This document shows positions 1-5,307 of a stretch of 5,307 nucleotides of DNA, in pieces. The stretch is from Alphaproteobacteria bacterium (GTDB lineage: Bacteria > Pseudomonadota > Alphaproteobacteria > Rhizobiales > Xanthobacteraceae), in assembly GCA_005884855.1 (NCBI GenBank), contig VAZS01000401.1, forward strand, positions 1-5,307, in the 5' to 3' direction. A program made the translations under genes and the position numbers. The notes beneath the pieces were generated by a model. It was given only the letters and a program-made list of their open reading frames with translations. It was not told where the DNA came from and did not search any database. Position 1 is the stretch's first letter; every line of letters begins with the position of its first letter.

Positions 1-313
1 CGATTTTCGACCGGTGGATGTTACCGGGATCGTTAAAATCGCGGCTTTGCTAACATAGCGTGAGCGCAGGTGCAACATGAGGGCAGGCGGTGGTGCTGCC
101 TTGTCGCACATCAAATCGCGCTCCGTAGGCGAGGACAATCAAGACAGCAATTCAACCACTGGATGTCCCCGCGGACCTAGGCGGAGCTCGCGCTCAAGTG
201 GCCCGTCCGCTCCAAGCGGCAGCCGCGAATCGTTCCGTCGCCAGACGCATAGCCGCATGTGCTCTGCGCAGGGAACCTGTTTTATGTTGGGCCCATTCCG
301 CATGGGCAGATTA

Positions 314-364
314 CTTGGCGAAACTTGGTCGAAAACACGTCTTCTCTGGCGAAAACTTGGCTCG
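314..364. repeat. Imperfect direct repeat, about 18 bp, two copies
   Basis: CTTGGCGAAACTTGGTCG (314-331) recurs as TCTGGCGAAAACTTGGCTCG (345-364), about 31 bp later, with small indels. A shorter echo, CTCGGCA, occurs at 361-367 and again at 395-401. The spacing of about three helical turns would put the two copies on the same DNA face, as for a protein bound at tandem sites. That is inference, and the repeats could also be chance or slippage relics. Confidence 0.35.
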
Positions 365-540
365 GCAGTATTCCCATGTAATAAATATGTATATCTCGGC
401 AAAGTAGGTATTATTACGGAACCTTTGTTGATGAAGTCGATCCAGTCACAAGTTATTTCAGCGGGAGATAAACCGGATTTACTGCCGCCTTTCTGCCTCA
501 TTAGGCCACCAAACGGCGCTTACGCAAAACGGGACGGGGG

Positions 541-570
541 TTCCACTTGCCACATTTGTGGCAATACTAT
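541..570 (+). promoter_or_regulatory. Palindromic operator-like site in a possible rlpA promoter
   Basis: TTGCCACA-TT-TGTGGCAA (547-564) is an inverted repeat with perfect 8-bp arms and a 2-nt centre, ending 23 bp before the ATG at 588. It is flanked by TTCCAC (541-546) and TACTAT (565-570), which could serve as weak -35 and good -10 elements with exactly 18 bp between them. In that reading the palindrome fills the spacer, as an operator for a dimeric regulator would. A transcript starting near 577 would then have almost no leader for the ATG at 588 and would favour the ATG at 621. Alternatively the palindrome lies in the 5' leader of a transcript begun further upstream. I do not recognise it as the site of a known regulator. 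Confidence 0.45.
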
Positions 571-574
571 CTTC

Positions 575-580
575 GAGGGA
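575..580 (+). promoter_or_regulatory. Ribosome binding site of the rlpA-like gene
   Basis: GAGGGA lies 7 nt before the ATG at 588, a good Shine-Dalgarno sequence at good spacing. It supports that start over the internal in-frame ATG at 621, where only GGGA 3 nt upstream is available. Confidence 0.5.
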
Positions 581-587
581 CTAATCT

Positions 588-1085
588 ATGCTGACTTTCA
601 AAAACCCGAGGCTGGGAAATATGTCCCGGCCGCGCACCGCACTCGCTGTTCTCGCCGCAACTCTCCTGATTGGTGGCAGCATCAGTGAAGCCTCGGCCAA
701 ATCGCATCGGCATCATCACCGCCATCACCATCACGCCAGCAACTCTCATACGGACTCTTCCGGCGGGTTCTGGCGCCTCGCCAATGCAGCAATCGCTTCG
801 GCGGGGCGCAGCTTCACCGGGATGGCCTCCTACTATGGCAACGAATCCGGCAGCAAAACCGCATCCGGCCAGCGCTTCAATCAGAACGCCATGACCGCGG
901 CTCACCGCACATTGCCGTTCGGGACCAAGCTGCGTGTGACTCACGGAGCCCGCAGCGTCGTCGTGACGATCAACGATCGGGGCCCGTTCATCCGTGGCCG
1001 GGTTCTCGATCTTTCGACCGGCGCGGCGCGTGCGGTCGGCCTGACCAGCGCCGGCGTGGGCCGCGTGACCGCCGAGGTCATCTGA
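588..1085 (+). CDS. rlpA: RlpA-like secreted double-psi beta-barrel protein
   Basis: This is a small envelope protein of the RlpA family, whose active members (e.g. Pseudomonas aeruginosa) are lytic transglycosylases cutting peptidoglycan strands that lack stem peptides. Residues 12-37 form a typical signal peptide ending Ala-Ser-Ala before Lys38. There is no lipobox Cys, so it should be periplasmic or secreted rather than a lipoprotein. A His/Arg tract follows (residues 40-49), then a Ser/Gly linker, then the double-psi barrel at about 77-164 with the hallmark strings [10 protein letters not shown] (103-112) and NDRGPF (129-134). The SPOR domain of long RlpA proteins is absent. The catalytic-type His106 and Asp130 are present, but the expected Glu and Asp upstream are Gln95 and Asn98, so enzymatic activity is doubtful. 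The start at 588 has the better ribosome site; the ATG at 621 gives a cleaner signal peptide. The family call is firm; the function in this species is not. Confidence 0.88.
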   Translation: MLTFKNPRLGNMSRPRTALAVLAATLLIGGSISEASAKSHRHHHRHHHHASNSHTDSSGGFWRLANAAIASAGRSFTGMASYYGNESGSKTASGQRFNQNAMTAAHRTLPFGTKLRVTHGARSVVVTINDRGPFIRGRVLDLSTGAARAVGLTSAGVGRVTAEVI

Positions 1086-1167
1086 CCTCTTCGGGCGTTT
1101 GAACGCACCTTCTCTCACAATAAACAAGTCTCGCCTCCTTGAGCGGCAGTAGAACTTGTTGCGAGCG

Positions 1168-1204
1168 AAAAGGCCTGCCGTCGCTAACGACGGCAGGCCT
1201 TTTT
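1168..1204. terminator. Strong hairpin terminator, probably bidirectional
   Basis: A perfect 16-bp stem (1168-1183 with 1188-1203) closes over a 4-nt CTAA loop. Its GC-rich core, GGCCTGCCGTCG, is followed on the plus strand by five T (1200-1204) and on the minus strand by four T (complement of 1168-1171). It sits 82 bp past the rlpA-like stop and 30 bp past the priA stop, so it fits rho-independent termination of both convergent transcripts. Confidence 0.93.
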
Positions 1205-1234
1205 CACGCCGTCCCGATGGGTAGACCCGCCAAG

Positions 1235-3445
1235 CTACAAAAAACTCTGCGGATCGACGTCGACTTCCAGCTTGAGATTGCCTTTGGTCTTTGGCCCGGC
1301 CGCGAGCCATTCGCGCAGATATTCGGATAGATCGACCGCTCGCGCCGATTTCAGCAACAGGCGGAAACGGTAGCGGCCCTTGATTACCGCGAGCGGCGCT
1401 TCGGCAGGCCCTAATACCTGAATGCTCGGGTCGATCGGTGCGATCGCCGCAAGTTTGCGCGCGTAGCTCTCCGCGCTCGGCCGGTCGCCCGCCGAGATGA
1501 TCAGACTGGCCAGCCGGCCGAACGGCGGATAGCCGGCGCGCTCGCGTGCCTGGATTTCGCTGGCGTAAAATGCCTCGCGGTCGCCCGCCACCAGCGCCTT
1601 GATCACGGGATGCTCGGGCTGGTGGGTCTGCAGATAACCGACCCCGCGGCCCTGATCGCGCCCGGCGCGTCCGATCACCTGGTTGAGCAGTTGAAACGTC
1701 CGCTCTGCGGCGCGCGGATCGCCATTGCCGAGCCCGAGATCCGCGTCGACCACCCCGACCAGGTTAAGGCGGGGAAAATTATGGCCCTTGGCCACCAATT
1801 GAGTGCCGATAATGATATCGACCCGGCCTTCGGCGATCTCGTTCAATTCGCTGCGCATGTTTTCGACCGAGGTGATGAGATCGCTCGACAAAACCATGGT
1901 GCGGGCTTCCGGAAACAGACTTGCAGCTTCTTCCTGCAGACGTTCGACGCCCGGCCCGACCGCGACCAGCGATTCCTCGGCCGCGCAATGCGGGCACGCA
2001 TGCGGACGCGGCATCGAGAAGCCGCAATGATGACAGACCAGGCGCTGGCGGAAGCGGTGATCGACCAGCCAGGCGTCGCAGATGGTGCAAGCAAAACGAT
2101 GCCCGCAGGACCGGCACAATGTCAGCGGCGCATAGCCGCGCCGGTTGAGGAACAACAGCGCCTGCTCGCGCCGCTCAACCGCAATCCGAATGTGCCCGGC
2201 CAGAAGTGGCGAGATGAAACCGCCGCGCGGTGGTGCTTCACGGCGCAAATCGATTGCCTCGATGTGCGGCATGTGCTGGCCGCCAAACCGCGACGGCAGC
2301 ACGACGCGCTGGTAGCGGCCCTTGCGCGCATTCATTTCGGTCTCGACCGAGGGCGTCGCTGAGGCGAGCACGATCGGTATTTTGGCGATATGGGCGCGCA
2401 CCACCGCCATATCGCGGGCGTGGTAATGCGCGCCTTCATCCTGCTTGTAAGCCTGATCGTGCTCCTCATCGACGATGATCAGTCCGAGATCGGCGTAGGG
2501 GAGAAACAGCGCCGAACGGGCGCCTACCACCACGGGGCCTTCGCCAGCCGAGATCGCGGCCCAGTTGCGCGCGCGGGTGCGCGGCGTCAACCCCGAGTGC
2601 CATTCCAGCGGCCGCACCCCGAAACGATGCGCGAAGCGGTCGAGGAATTGTCCGGTCAGCGCGATCTCCGGCATCAGGATCAGCGACTGCCTGCCCCGCC
2701 GGATGACTTCGGCAATGGCCTCGAAATACACTTCGGTCTTGCCGGAACCGGTAACGCCGTCGAGCAAGGCGACATGGAAGCTGCCGTTGGCGGCTAGCGC
2801 GCGCATCGCATCAGCCGCGGTGCGCTGCTGGCGGGAAAAGTCAGGCGCGGCGAATGATGGATCGGGCGGGGGCGGCGCCAGTGCACGCGGCATGGCTTCG
2901 GTCATCAGCGTGCCTTCGTCGACGAGGCTATCGATGACGCCAGCGCTGACGCCAGCTTGCTTTGCCGCCTCGGATTTGCCATGCAACAGCCGATCCGACA
3001 GTACCGCGATCAGCCGTCGTCGCGCCGGGGTCATCCGCTTGGGCGCTTCGCCGACCAGGCGCACGCCCATCCGCACCCGCTCCGGCCCGAGATGCTCGCC
3101 CATACGCAAGGACATCCGCAGCACCATGCCGCGCGCAGAGAGCGTGTAGTTGGCCACCCAATCGACCAGCGAGCGCAGTTCCTGTTTGAGCGGCGGCACG
3201 TCCAGCTTTTCACCGACGTCCTTGAGCCGATTGTGCAGGCGCGGATCAGGATTGGCGTTCTCCGCCCAGACCACCGCGACCACCTCGCGCGGCCCCAGCG
3301 GCACGCACACCACATCCCCCGGCTTCAACACCATGCCGCGCGGCACCCGATAGGAATAGTTTTGATTGAGCGCGACCGGCACCAGCACATCGACCACGCG
3401 TGTCGATGATGCGGATGACGCGGTGGGGCGCGTGGAGTCGTCCAT
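1235..3445 (-). CDS. priA: Primosomal protein N', replication restart helicase PriA
   Basis: PriA is a superfamily 2 DNA helicase (3'-5') that recognises abandoned replication forks and starts primosome assembly to reload the replicative helicase. The product is 736 residues, close to the 732 of E. coli PriA. In order it has the 3'-end-binding domain (about 17-115, VVDVLVPVALNQNYSYRVP), a winged-helix region, Walker A GVTGSGKT (230-237, Lys236), DEEH (326-329), the SATPS motif (362-366), and eight cysteines in four CxxC pairs (444/447, 453/456, 471/474, 484/487) that bind two zinc ions in the family. Motif V, GTQLVAKGHNFP (547-558), motif VI, QVIGRAGR (589-596), and the usual DVDPQSFL end follow. 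The ATG is fixed upstream by an in-frame TGA 9 nt before it. No clear Shine-Dalgarno is present. It converges with the rlpA-like gene and diverges from xerC. All key motifs look intact. Confidence 0.98.
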   Translation of the reverse strand: MDDSTRPTASSASSTRVVDVLVPVALNQNYSYRVPRGMVLKPGDVVCVPLGPREVVAVVWAENANPDPRLHNRLKDVGEKLDVPPLKQELRSLVDWVANYTLSARGMVLRMSLRMGEHLGPERVRMGVRLVGEAPKRMTPARRRLIAVLSDRLLHGKSEAAKQAGVSAGVIDSLVDEGTLMTEAMPRALAPPPPDPSFAAPDFSRQQRTAADAMRALAANGSFHVALLDGVTGSGKTEVYFEAIAEVIRRGRQSLILMPEIALTGQFLDRFAHRFGVRPLEWHSGLTPRTRARNWAAISAGEGPVVVGARSALFLPYADLGLIIVDEEHDQAYKQDEGAHYHARDMAVVRAHIAKIPIVLASATPSVETEMNARKGRYQRVVLPSRFGGQHMPHIEAIDLRREAPPRGGFISPLLAGHIRIAVERREQALLFLNRRGYAPLTLCRSCGHRFACTICDAWLVDHRFRQRLVCHHCGFSMPRPHACPHCAAEESLVAVGPGVERLQEEAASLFPEARTMVLSSDLITSVENMRSELNEIAEGRVDIIIGTQLVAKGHNFPRLNLVGVVDADLGLGNGDPRAAERTFQLLNQVIGRAGRDQGRGVGYLQTHQPEHPVIKALVAGDREAFYASEIQARERAGYPPFGRLASLIISAGDRPSAESYARKLAAIAPIDPSIQVLGPAEAPLAVIKGRYRFRLLLKSARAVDLSEYLREWLAAGPKTKGNLKLEVDVDPQSFL

Positions 3446-3606
3446 GCAGAATCAGACCCGAAGCCGAAAGGGGCGGCTTAACTTAGGACCACCGGCGGCT
3501 TGGGGCCAGTGTCCAGCCGCTGCTGCCGGCAGTTAGCAAACGGTAAACGAAAGTGATGCGATAAAGTGGAATCGTCGCGCGCCAGGAACGCCGATAGAGA
3601 TCACCC
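3446..3606. promoter_or_regulatory. Divergent promoter region between priA and xerC
   Basis: These 161 bp must carry the start signals for priA (leftward) and, unless it is expressed otherwise, xerC (rightward). I see no strong consensus -35/-10 pair. Visible elements are a 10-bp perfect palindrome CTGCCGGCAG (3523-3532), a repeated AAACG pair in CAAACGGTAAACG (3537-3549), and a small hairpin close to the priA start. Before xerC, AGAGA (3596-3600) stands 6 nt from the ATG as a weak ribosome site. Confidence 0.55.
3461..3479 (-). promoter_or_regulatory. Small hairpin in the priA leader
   Basis: AAGCCG (3461-3466) and CGGCTT (3474-3479) form a 6-bp stem with a 7-nt loop. In the priA transcript this lies about 16-34 nt before the start codon, in a leader without an evident Shine-Dalgarno. 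It could affect translation initiation, but a stem this short can arise by chance in GC-rich DNA. Confidence 0.25.
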
Positions 3607-4578
3607 ATGGCCAAACCAGCTTCCGCAGTTCAGCCGATCGAACTGGACTGCGCCGATGAGGTTCTCGCGCTTGAGATGACGCGCTGGCTCGCACATTTGC
3701 GCAGCGAGCGGCGATTGTCGCCAAAGACGCTGGAGGCCTATGCGCGCGACGTGCGCCAATGTCTCGGATTTCTGTGCGAGCATTGGGGTAGGCGCGTGAC
3801 GCTGTCCGGGTTTGCCGCGCTGGAGGCCAGCGACGTCAGAGCGTTCATGGCGATGCGGCGCGCCTGCGATATCGGGGGGCGTTCGTTGATGCGCGCGCTG
3901 GCAGGCTTGCGCTCGTTCGGCCGATTCCTGGAACGCGAGGGAAGGGGCAAGGTCGGAGCACTCTCCGCCATACGCGCGCCCAAAGTTGGGAAAAGCCTGC
4001 CCAAGCCGGTTCCGGTGGCCGCGGCGAAACGTTTGGCCGACGCCGACGAGCGTGCCGGCGAAACCCGCGATCCCTGGATCTGGGCGCGCGATGCAGCCGT
4101 GATGGGGCTGTTGTACGGTTCGGGGCTGCGTATTTCGGAGGCGCTCGGCCTGCGGCGCCGCGATGTGCCTTTGCCCGGGGCGGGCGACGTGCTGGTGGTG
4201 ACCGGCAAGGGCGATAAAACACGGATGGTGCCGGTACTGCAGAATGTGCTGGCGCTGATTGAGGATTATGTCGCCATATGCCCGCATCCGCTGCCGCCGG
4301 AAGGCGCAATCTTTGTCGGCGCCCGCGGCGGCCCACTCAGTCCGCGAATCATTCAGCTCACCATGGAGCGGCTGCGTGGCGCGCTCGGGCTGCCCGATAG
4401 CGCGACCCCGCACGCGCTGCGGCATTCTTTCGCAACCCACCTGTTGAGCCGCGGCGGTGACCTGCGCGCGATACAGGAACTACTCGGCCACGCTTCGCTT
4501 TCGACCACGCAGATTTATACCGGCATCGATAGCGAGCGGCTGCTGGAGGTCTATCGCCATGCCCATCCGCGCGCATGA
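3607..4578 (+). CDS. xerC: Tyrosine recombinase XerC
   Basis: With XerD, XerC resolves chromosome dimers at the dif site during division. The 323-residue product has the N-terminal SAM-like DNA-binding domain (about 22-112, with the signature SPKTLEAYARDVRQ at 38-51) and the C-terminal catalytic domain (about 130-318). The full active site is present: Arg175 (GLRISE), Lys201 (TGKGDK), His269 and Arg272 (HALRH), His295 (LLGH) and nucleophile Tyr304, with the same spacing as in E. coli XerD. The end, IDSERLLEVYRHAHPRA, resembles XerC more than XerD. It carries roughly 20 extra residues before the conserved core; an internal ATG at codon 24 is possible, but the first ATG has AGAGA at good spacing. 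It is divergent from priA. I see no attachment site or phage genes, so this is the housekeeping recombinase rather than an integrase. Confidence 0.95.
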   Translation: MAKPASAVQPIELDCADEVLALEMTRWLAHLRSERRLSPKTLEAYARDVRQCLGFLCEHWGRRVTLSGFAALEASDVRAFMAMRRACDIGGRSLMRALAGLRSFGRFLEREGRGKVGALSAIRAPKVGKSLPKPVPVAAAKRLADADERAGETRDPWIWARDAAVMGLLYGSGLRISEALGLRRRDVPLPGAGDVLVVTGKGDKTRMVPVLQNVLALIEDYVAICPHPLPPEGAIFVGARGGPLSPRIIQLTMERLRGALGLPDSATPHALRHSFATHLLSRGGDLRAIQELLGHASLSTTQIYTGIDSERLLEVYRHAHPRA

Positions 4579-4642
4579 TGCCGTGAAGCTTTGCCCCTTG
4601 CGGAGACGGTATTGTTCGTTCAATCGTTAATCCATCCAGCCT

Positions 4643-4648
4643 GGAGGA
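4643..4648 (+). promoter_or_regulatory. Strong ribosome binding site of the DUF4337-like gene
   Basis: GGAGGA ends 4 nt before the ATG at 4653, close to the ideal Shine-Dalgarno. It fixes the start and is the strongest ribosome site in the window, suggesting good translation independent of xerC. Confidence 0.75.
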
Positions 4649-4652
4649 ACAC

Positions 4653-5243
4653 ATGAGCGCACACGAAAGCATGGAGCATGCAGAACACGTCGAGCACGCC
4701 TCGGGGCACAACAAAAAGATCGCGCTGCTGATCGCCGTGATCGCCCTGTTCCTTGCGCTGTCGGAGACGCTCGGCAAGGGCGCCCAGACCGAATCCATCA
4801 GCAAGAACGTCGAAGCTTCAAATCTGTGGGCGTTTTTTCAAGCCAAGAGCATTCGCCGCACGGTCGTGCAGACCGCTTCGGATCAATCCAAGCTAAGCCT
4901 CGGCCCCATCAGCGACGCCAGCGCCAAGGCGGCTCTGCAAAAGCAGATCGACGACTGGCAGAAAACCGCGGCGCGATACCGTTCCGAGCCCGAGACCGGC
5001 GAAGGTACCGAGCAACTTGCCGAGCGCGCCAAACACGCCGAGCACGAGCGCGATCTTGCCACCGCGAAGTATCATCACTACGAGCTCGCCTCGGCCGCCT
5101 TTCAGATCGGCATCGTGCTGGCCTCGGCAACCATCATCACGGGCATTATCGCGCTGGCCTGGATCTCCGGCCTGCTGGCGCTGGCCGGAATCGCCTTCAC
5201 CGCGCTAGGCGCGTTCATGCCGCATTTACTGCATCTGCATTAG
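4653..5243 (+). CDS. DUF4337-like membrane protein of unknown function
   Basis: The 196-residue product matches my recollection of the DUF4337 family of small proteobacterial inner-membrane proteins, for which I know no established function. A short charged, His-rich N-terminus (residues 4-19: five His among Glu) precedes a first membrane segment at about 23-38 (KIALLIAVIALFLALSE). A soluble middle region (about 40-145) has helical, coiled-coil-like character with many Lys, Glu, Gln and Ala, including a second His/Glu patch (128-142). Two further hydrophobic segments lie at about 147-168 and 171-190, and the protein ends HLLHLH. No catalytic motif is evident. The string NLWAFFQAKSIRR (57-69) looks conserved-motif-like. 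It lies 74 bp after xerC on the same strand with its own strong ribosome site and no terminator between, so co-transcription is possible. The membrane assignment is firm, the family likely, the function unknown. Confidence 0.82.
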   Translation: MSAHESMEHAEHVEHASGHNKKIALLIAVIALFLALSETLGKGAQTESISKNVEASNLWAFFQAKSIRRTVVQTASDQSKLSLGPISDASAKAALQKQIDDWQKTAARYRSEPETGEGTEQLAERAKHAEHERDLATAKYHHYELASAAFQIGIVLASATIITGIIALAWISGLLALAGIAFTALGAFMPHLLHLH

Positions 5244-5289
5244 GAACCGGTAATTGGCGCACCAGGAACAGGTCAGCGCGCTTCGTGCA

Positions 5290-5305
5290 CGCTTTTCCGA
5301 AAGCG
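5290..5305. repeat. Small hairpin at the window edge
   Basis: CGCTTT and AAAGCG form a 6-bp stem over a TCCG loop, 47 bp past the DUF4337-like stop. The sequence that would show a T-tract lies outside the window, so it could be a terminator for that gene or part of a dispersed intergenic repeat. Confidence 0.3.
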
Positions 5306-5307
5306 CT

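Larger units (their letters stand above)
1..587. other. Long non-coding region upstream of the rlpA-like gene
   Basis: No convincing gene is visible on either strand. Open frames exist, but their translations are rich in scattered Arg, Ser and Cys, show no recognisable domain, and run into or overlap the rlpA-like gene. The region includes a short GCCCAT/ATGGGC hairpin (291-307, 5-nt loop, no T-tract), degenerate direct repeats around 314-364, an AT-rich stretch around 365-480 that looks promoter-like, and a pair of inverted 7-mers GTAATAA (378-384) and TTATTAC (411-417). The first 58 bases could hold the last 18 codons of an upstream plus-strand gene (a frame from base 2 to a TAG at 56-58), but this is too short to judge. 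A small RNA or long leader cannot be excluded from sequence alone. Confidence 0.6.

Noticed and set aside
139..501. Open frame of 120 codons on the minus strand
   Set aside because: No domain, no convincing ribosome site, and it spans the AT-rich promoter-like stretch. GC-rich DNA readily gives such frames.
547..564. FixK2/FNR-type box in the palindrome
   Set aside because: FixK2 sites have TTG(A/C)-N6-(T/G)CAA. Here the TTGC and GCAA half sites are separated by 10 bp, so the spacing is wrong.
77..688. Open frame of 203 codons on the plus strand before and into the rlpA-like gene
   Set aside because: It overlaps the rlpA-like gene by about 100 bp in another frame, and its translation is of random character (Arg/Ser-rich, scattered Cys) with no recognisable domain. 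A weak GCAGG before its ATG is not enough.
1123..1160. Inverted repeat AACAAGT / ACTTGTT before the terminator
   Set aside because: The arms are only 7 bp and 24 nt apart, next to a much stronger hairpin, so there is no reason to assign a function.
567..1310. Open frame of 247 codons on the minus strand, antisense to the rlpA-like gene
   Set aside because: It runs through the strong terminator and into the end of priA, its translation is low in complexity and Arg-rich, and the opposite strand encodes a clear signal peptide and barrel domain.
1610..2362. Open frame of 250 codons on the plus strand inside priA
   Set aside because: It is antisense to the zinc-binding and helicase motifs of an intact PriA and shows no domain of its own. 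It is a codon-bias shadow.
3607..4578. Phage or genomic-island integrase rather than XerC
   Set aside because: The length, the XerC-like C-terminus, the setting next to priA, and the lack of a tRNA, direct-repeat attachment sites or phage genes all favour the housekeeping recombinase.
5244..5307. C-terminal end of a convergent minus-strand gene at the window edge
   Set aside because: Short frames exist on the minus strand, but 64 bases are too few to support a gene, one frame overlaps the DUF4337-like end, and a hairpin lies here.

Overview
This window looks like ordinary chromosomal DNA from a high-GC alphaproteobacterium, most likely of the Bradyrhizobium/Rhodopseudomonas type. The evidence is GC-rich codon use, the sequence character of the PriA and XerC proteins, a small secreted RlpA-like protein with a histidine tract, and a DUF4337-like membrane protein. 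The genus is inference. No mobile element, CRISPR array, rRNA or tRNA was seen, and I find no convincing new multi-gene system.

Layout: positions 1-587 hold no convincing gene. This stretch is locally AT-richer at about 365-480, carries short degenerate repeats, and has an 18-bp near-perfect palindrome just before the first gene. Then comes a 165-codon secreted RlpA-like double-psi beta-barrel protein (588-1085, +). A strong hairpin terminator (1168-1204) separates it from the convergent priA (1235-3445, -), the primosomal replication-restart helicase. A 161-bp divergent promoter region (3446-3606) separates priA from xerC (3607-4578, +), the tyrosine recombinase that resolves chromosome dimers at dif. 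It is followed after 74 bp by a 196-codon DUF4337-like membrane protein (4653-5243, +). The last 64 bp are non-coding as far as can be seen and contain a small hairpin.

How the genes relate: priA and xerC are both chromosome-maintenance genes (restart of stalled forks, resolution of dimers that arise from recombinational repair), so their divergent pairing is functionally sensible. The RlpA-like protein acts in the cell envelope and is insulated from priA by the terminator. The DUF4337 protein has its own strong ribosome binding site and may or may not be co-transcribed with xerC.

The points most worth a second look are these. The RlpA-like protein has Gln and Asn where active RlpA lytic transglycosylases have Glu and Asp. 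A palindrome exactly fills the spacer of a possible rlpA promoter. Histidine-rich segments occur in both small envelope proteins.
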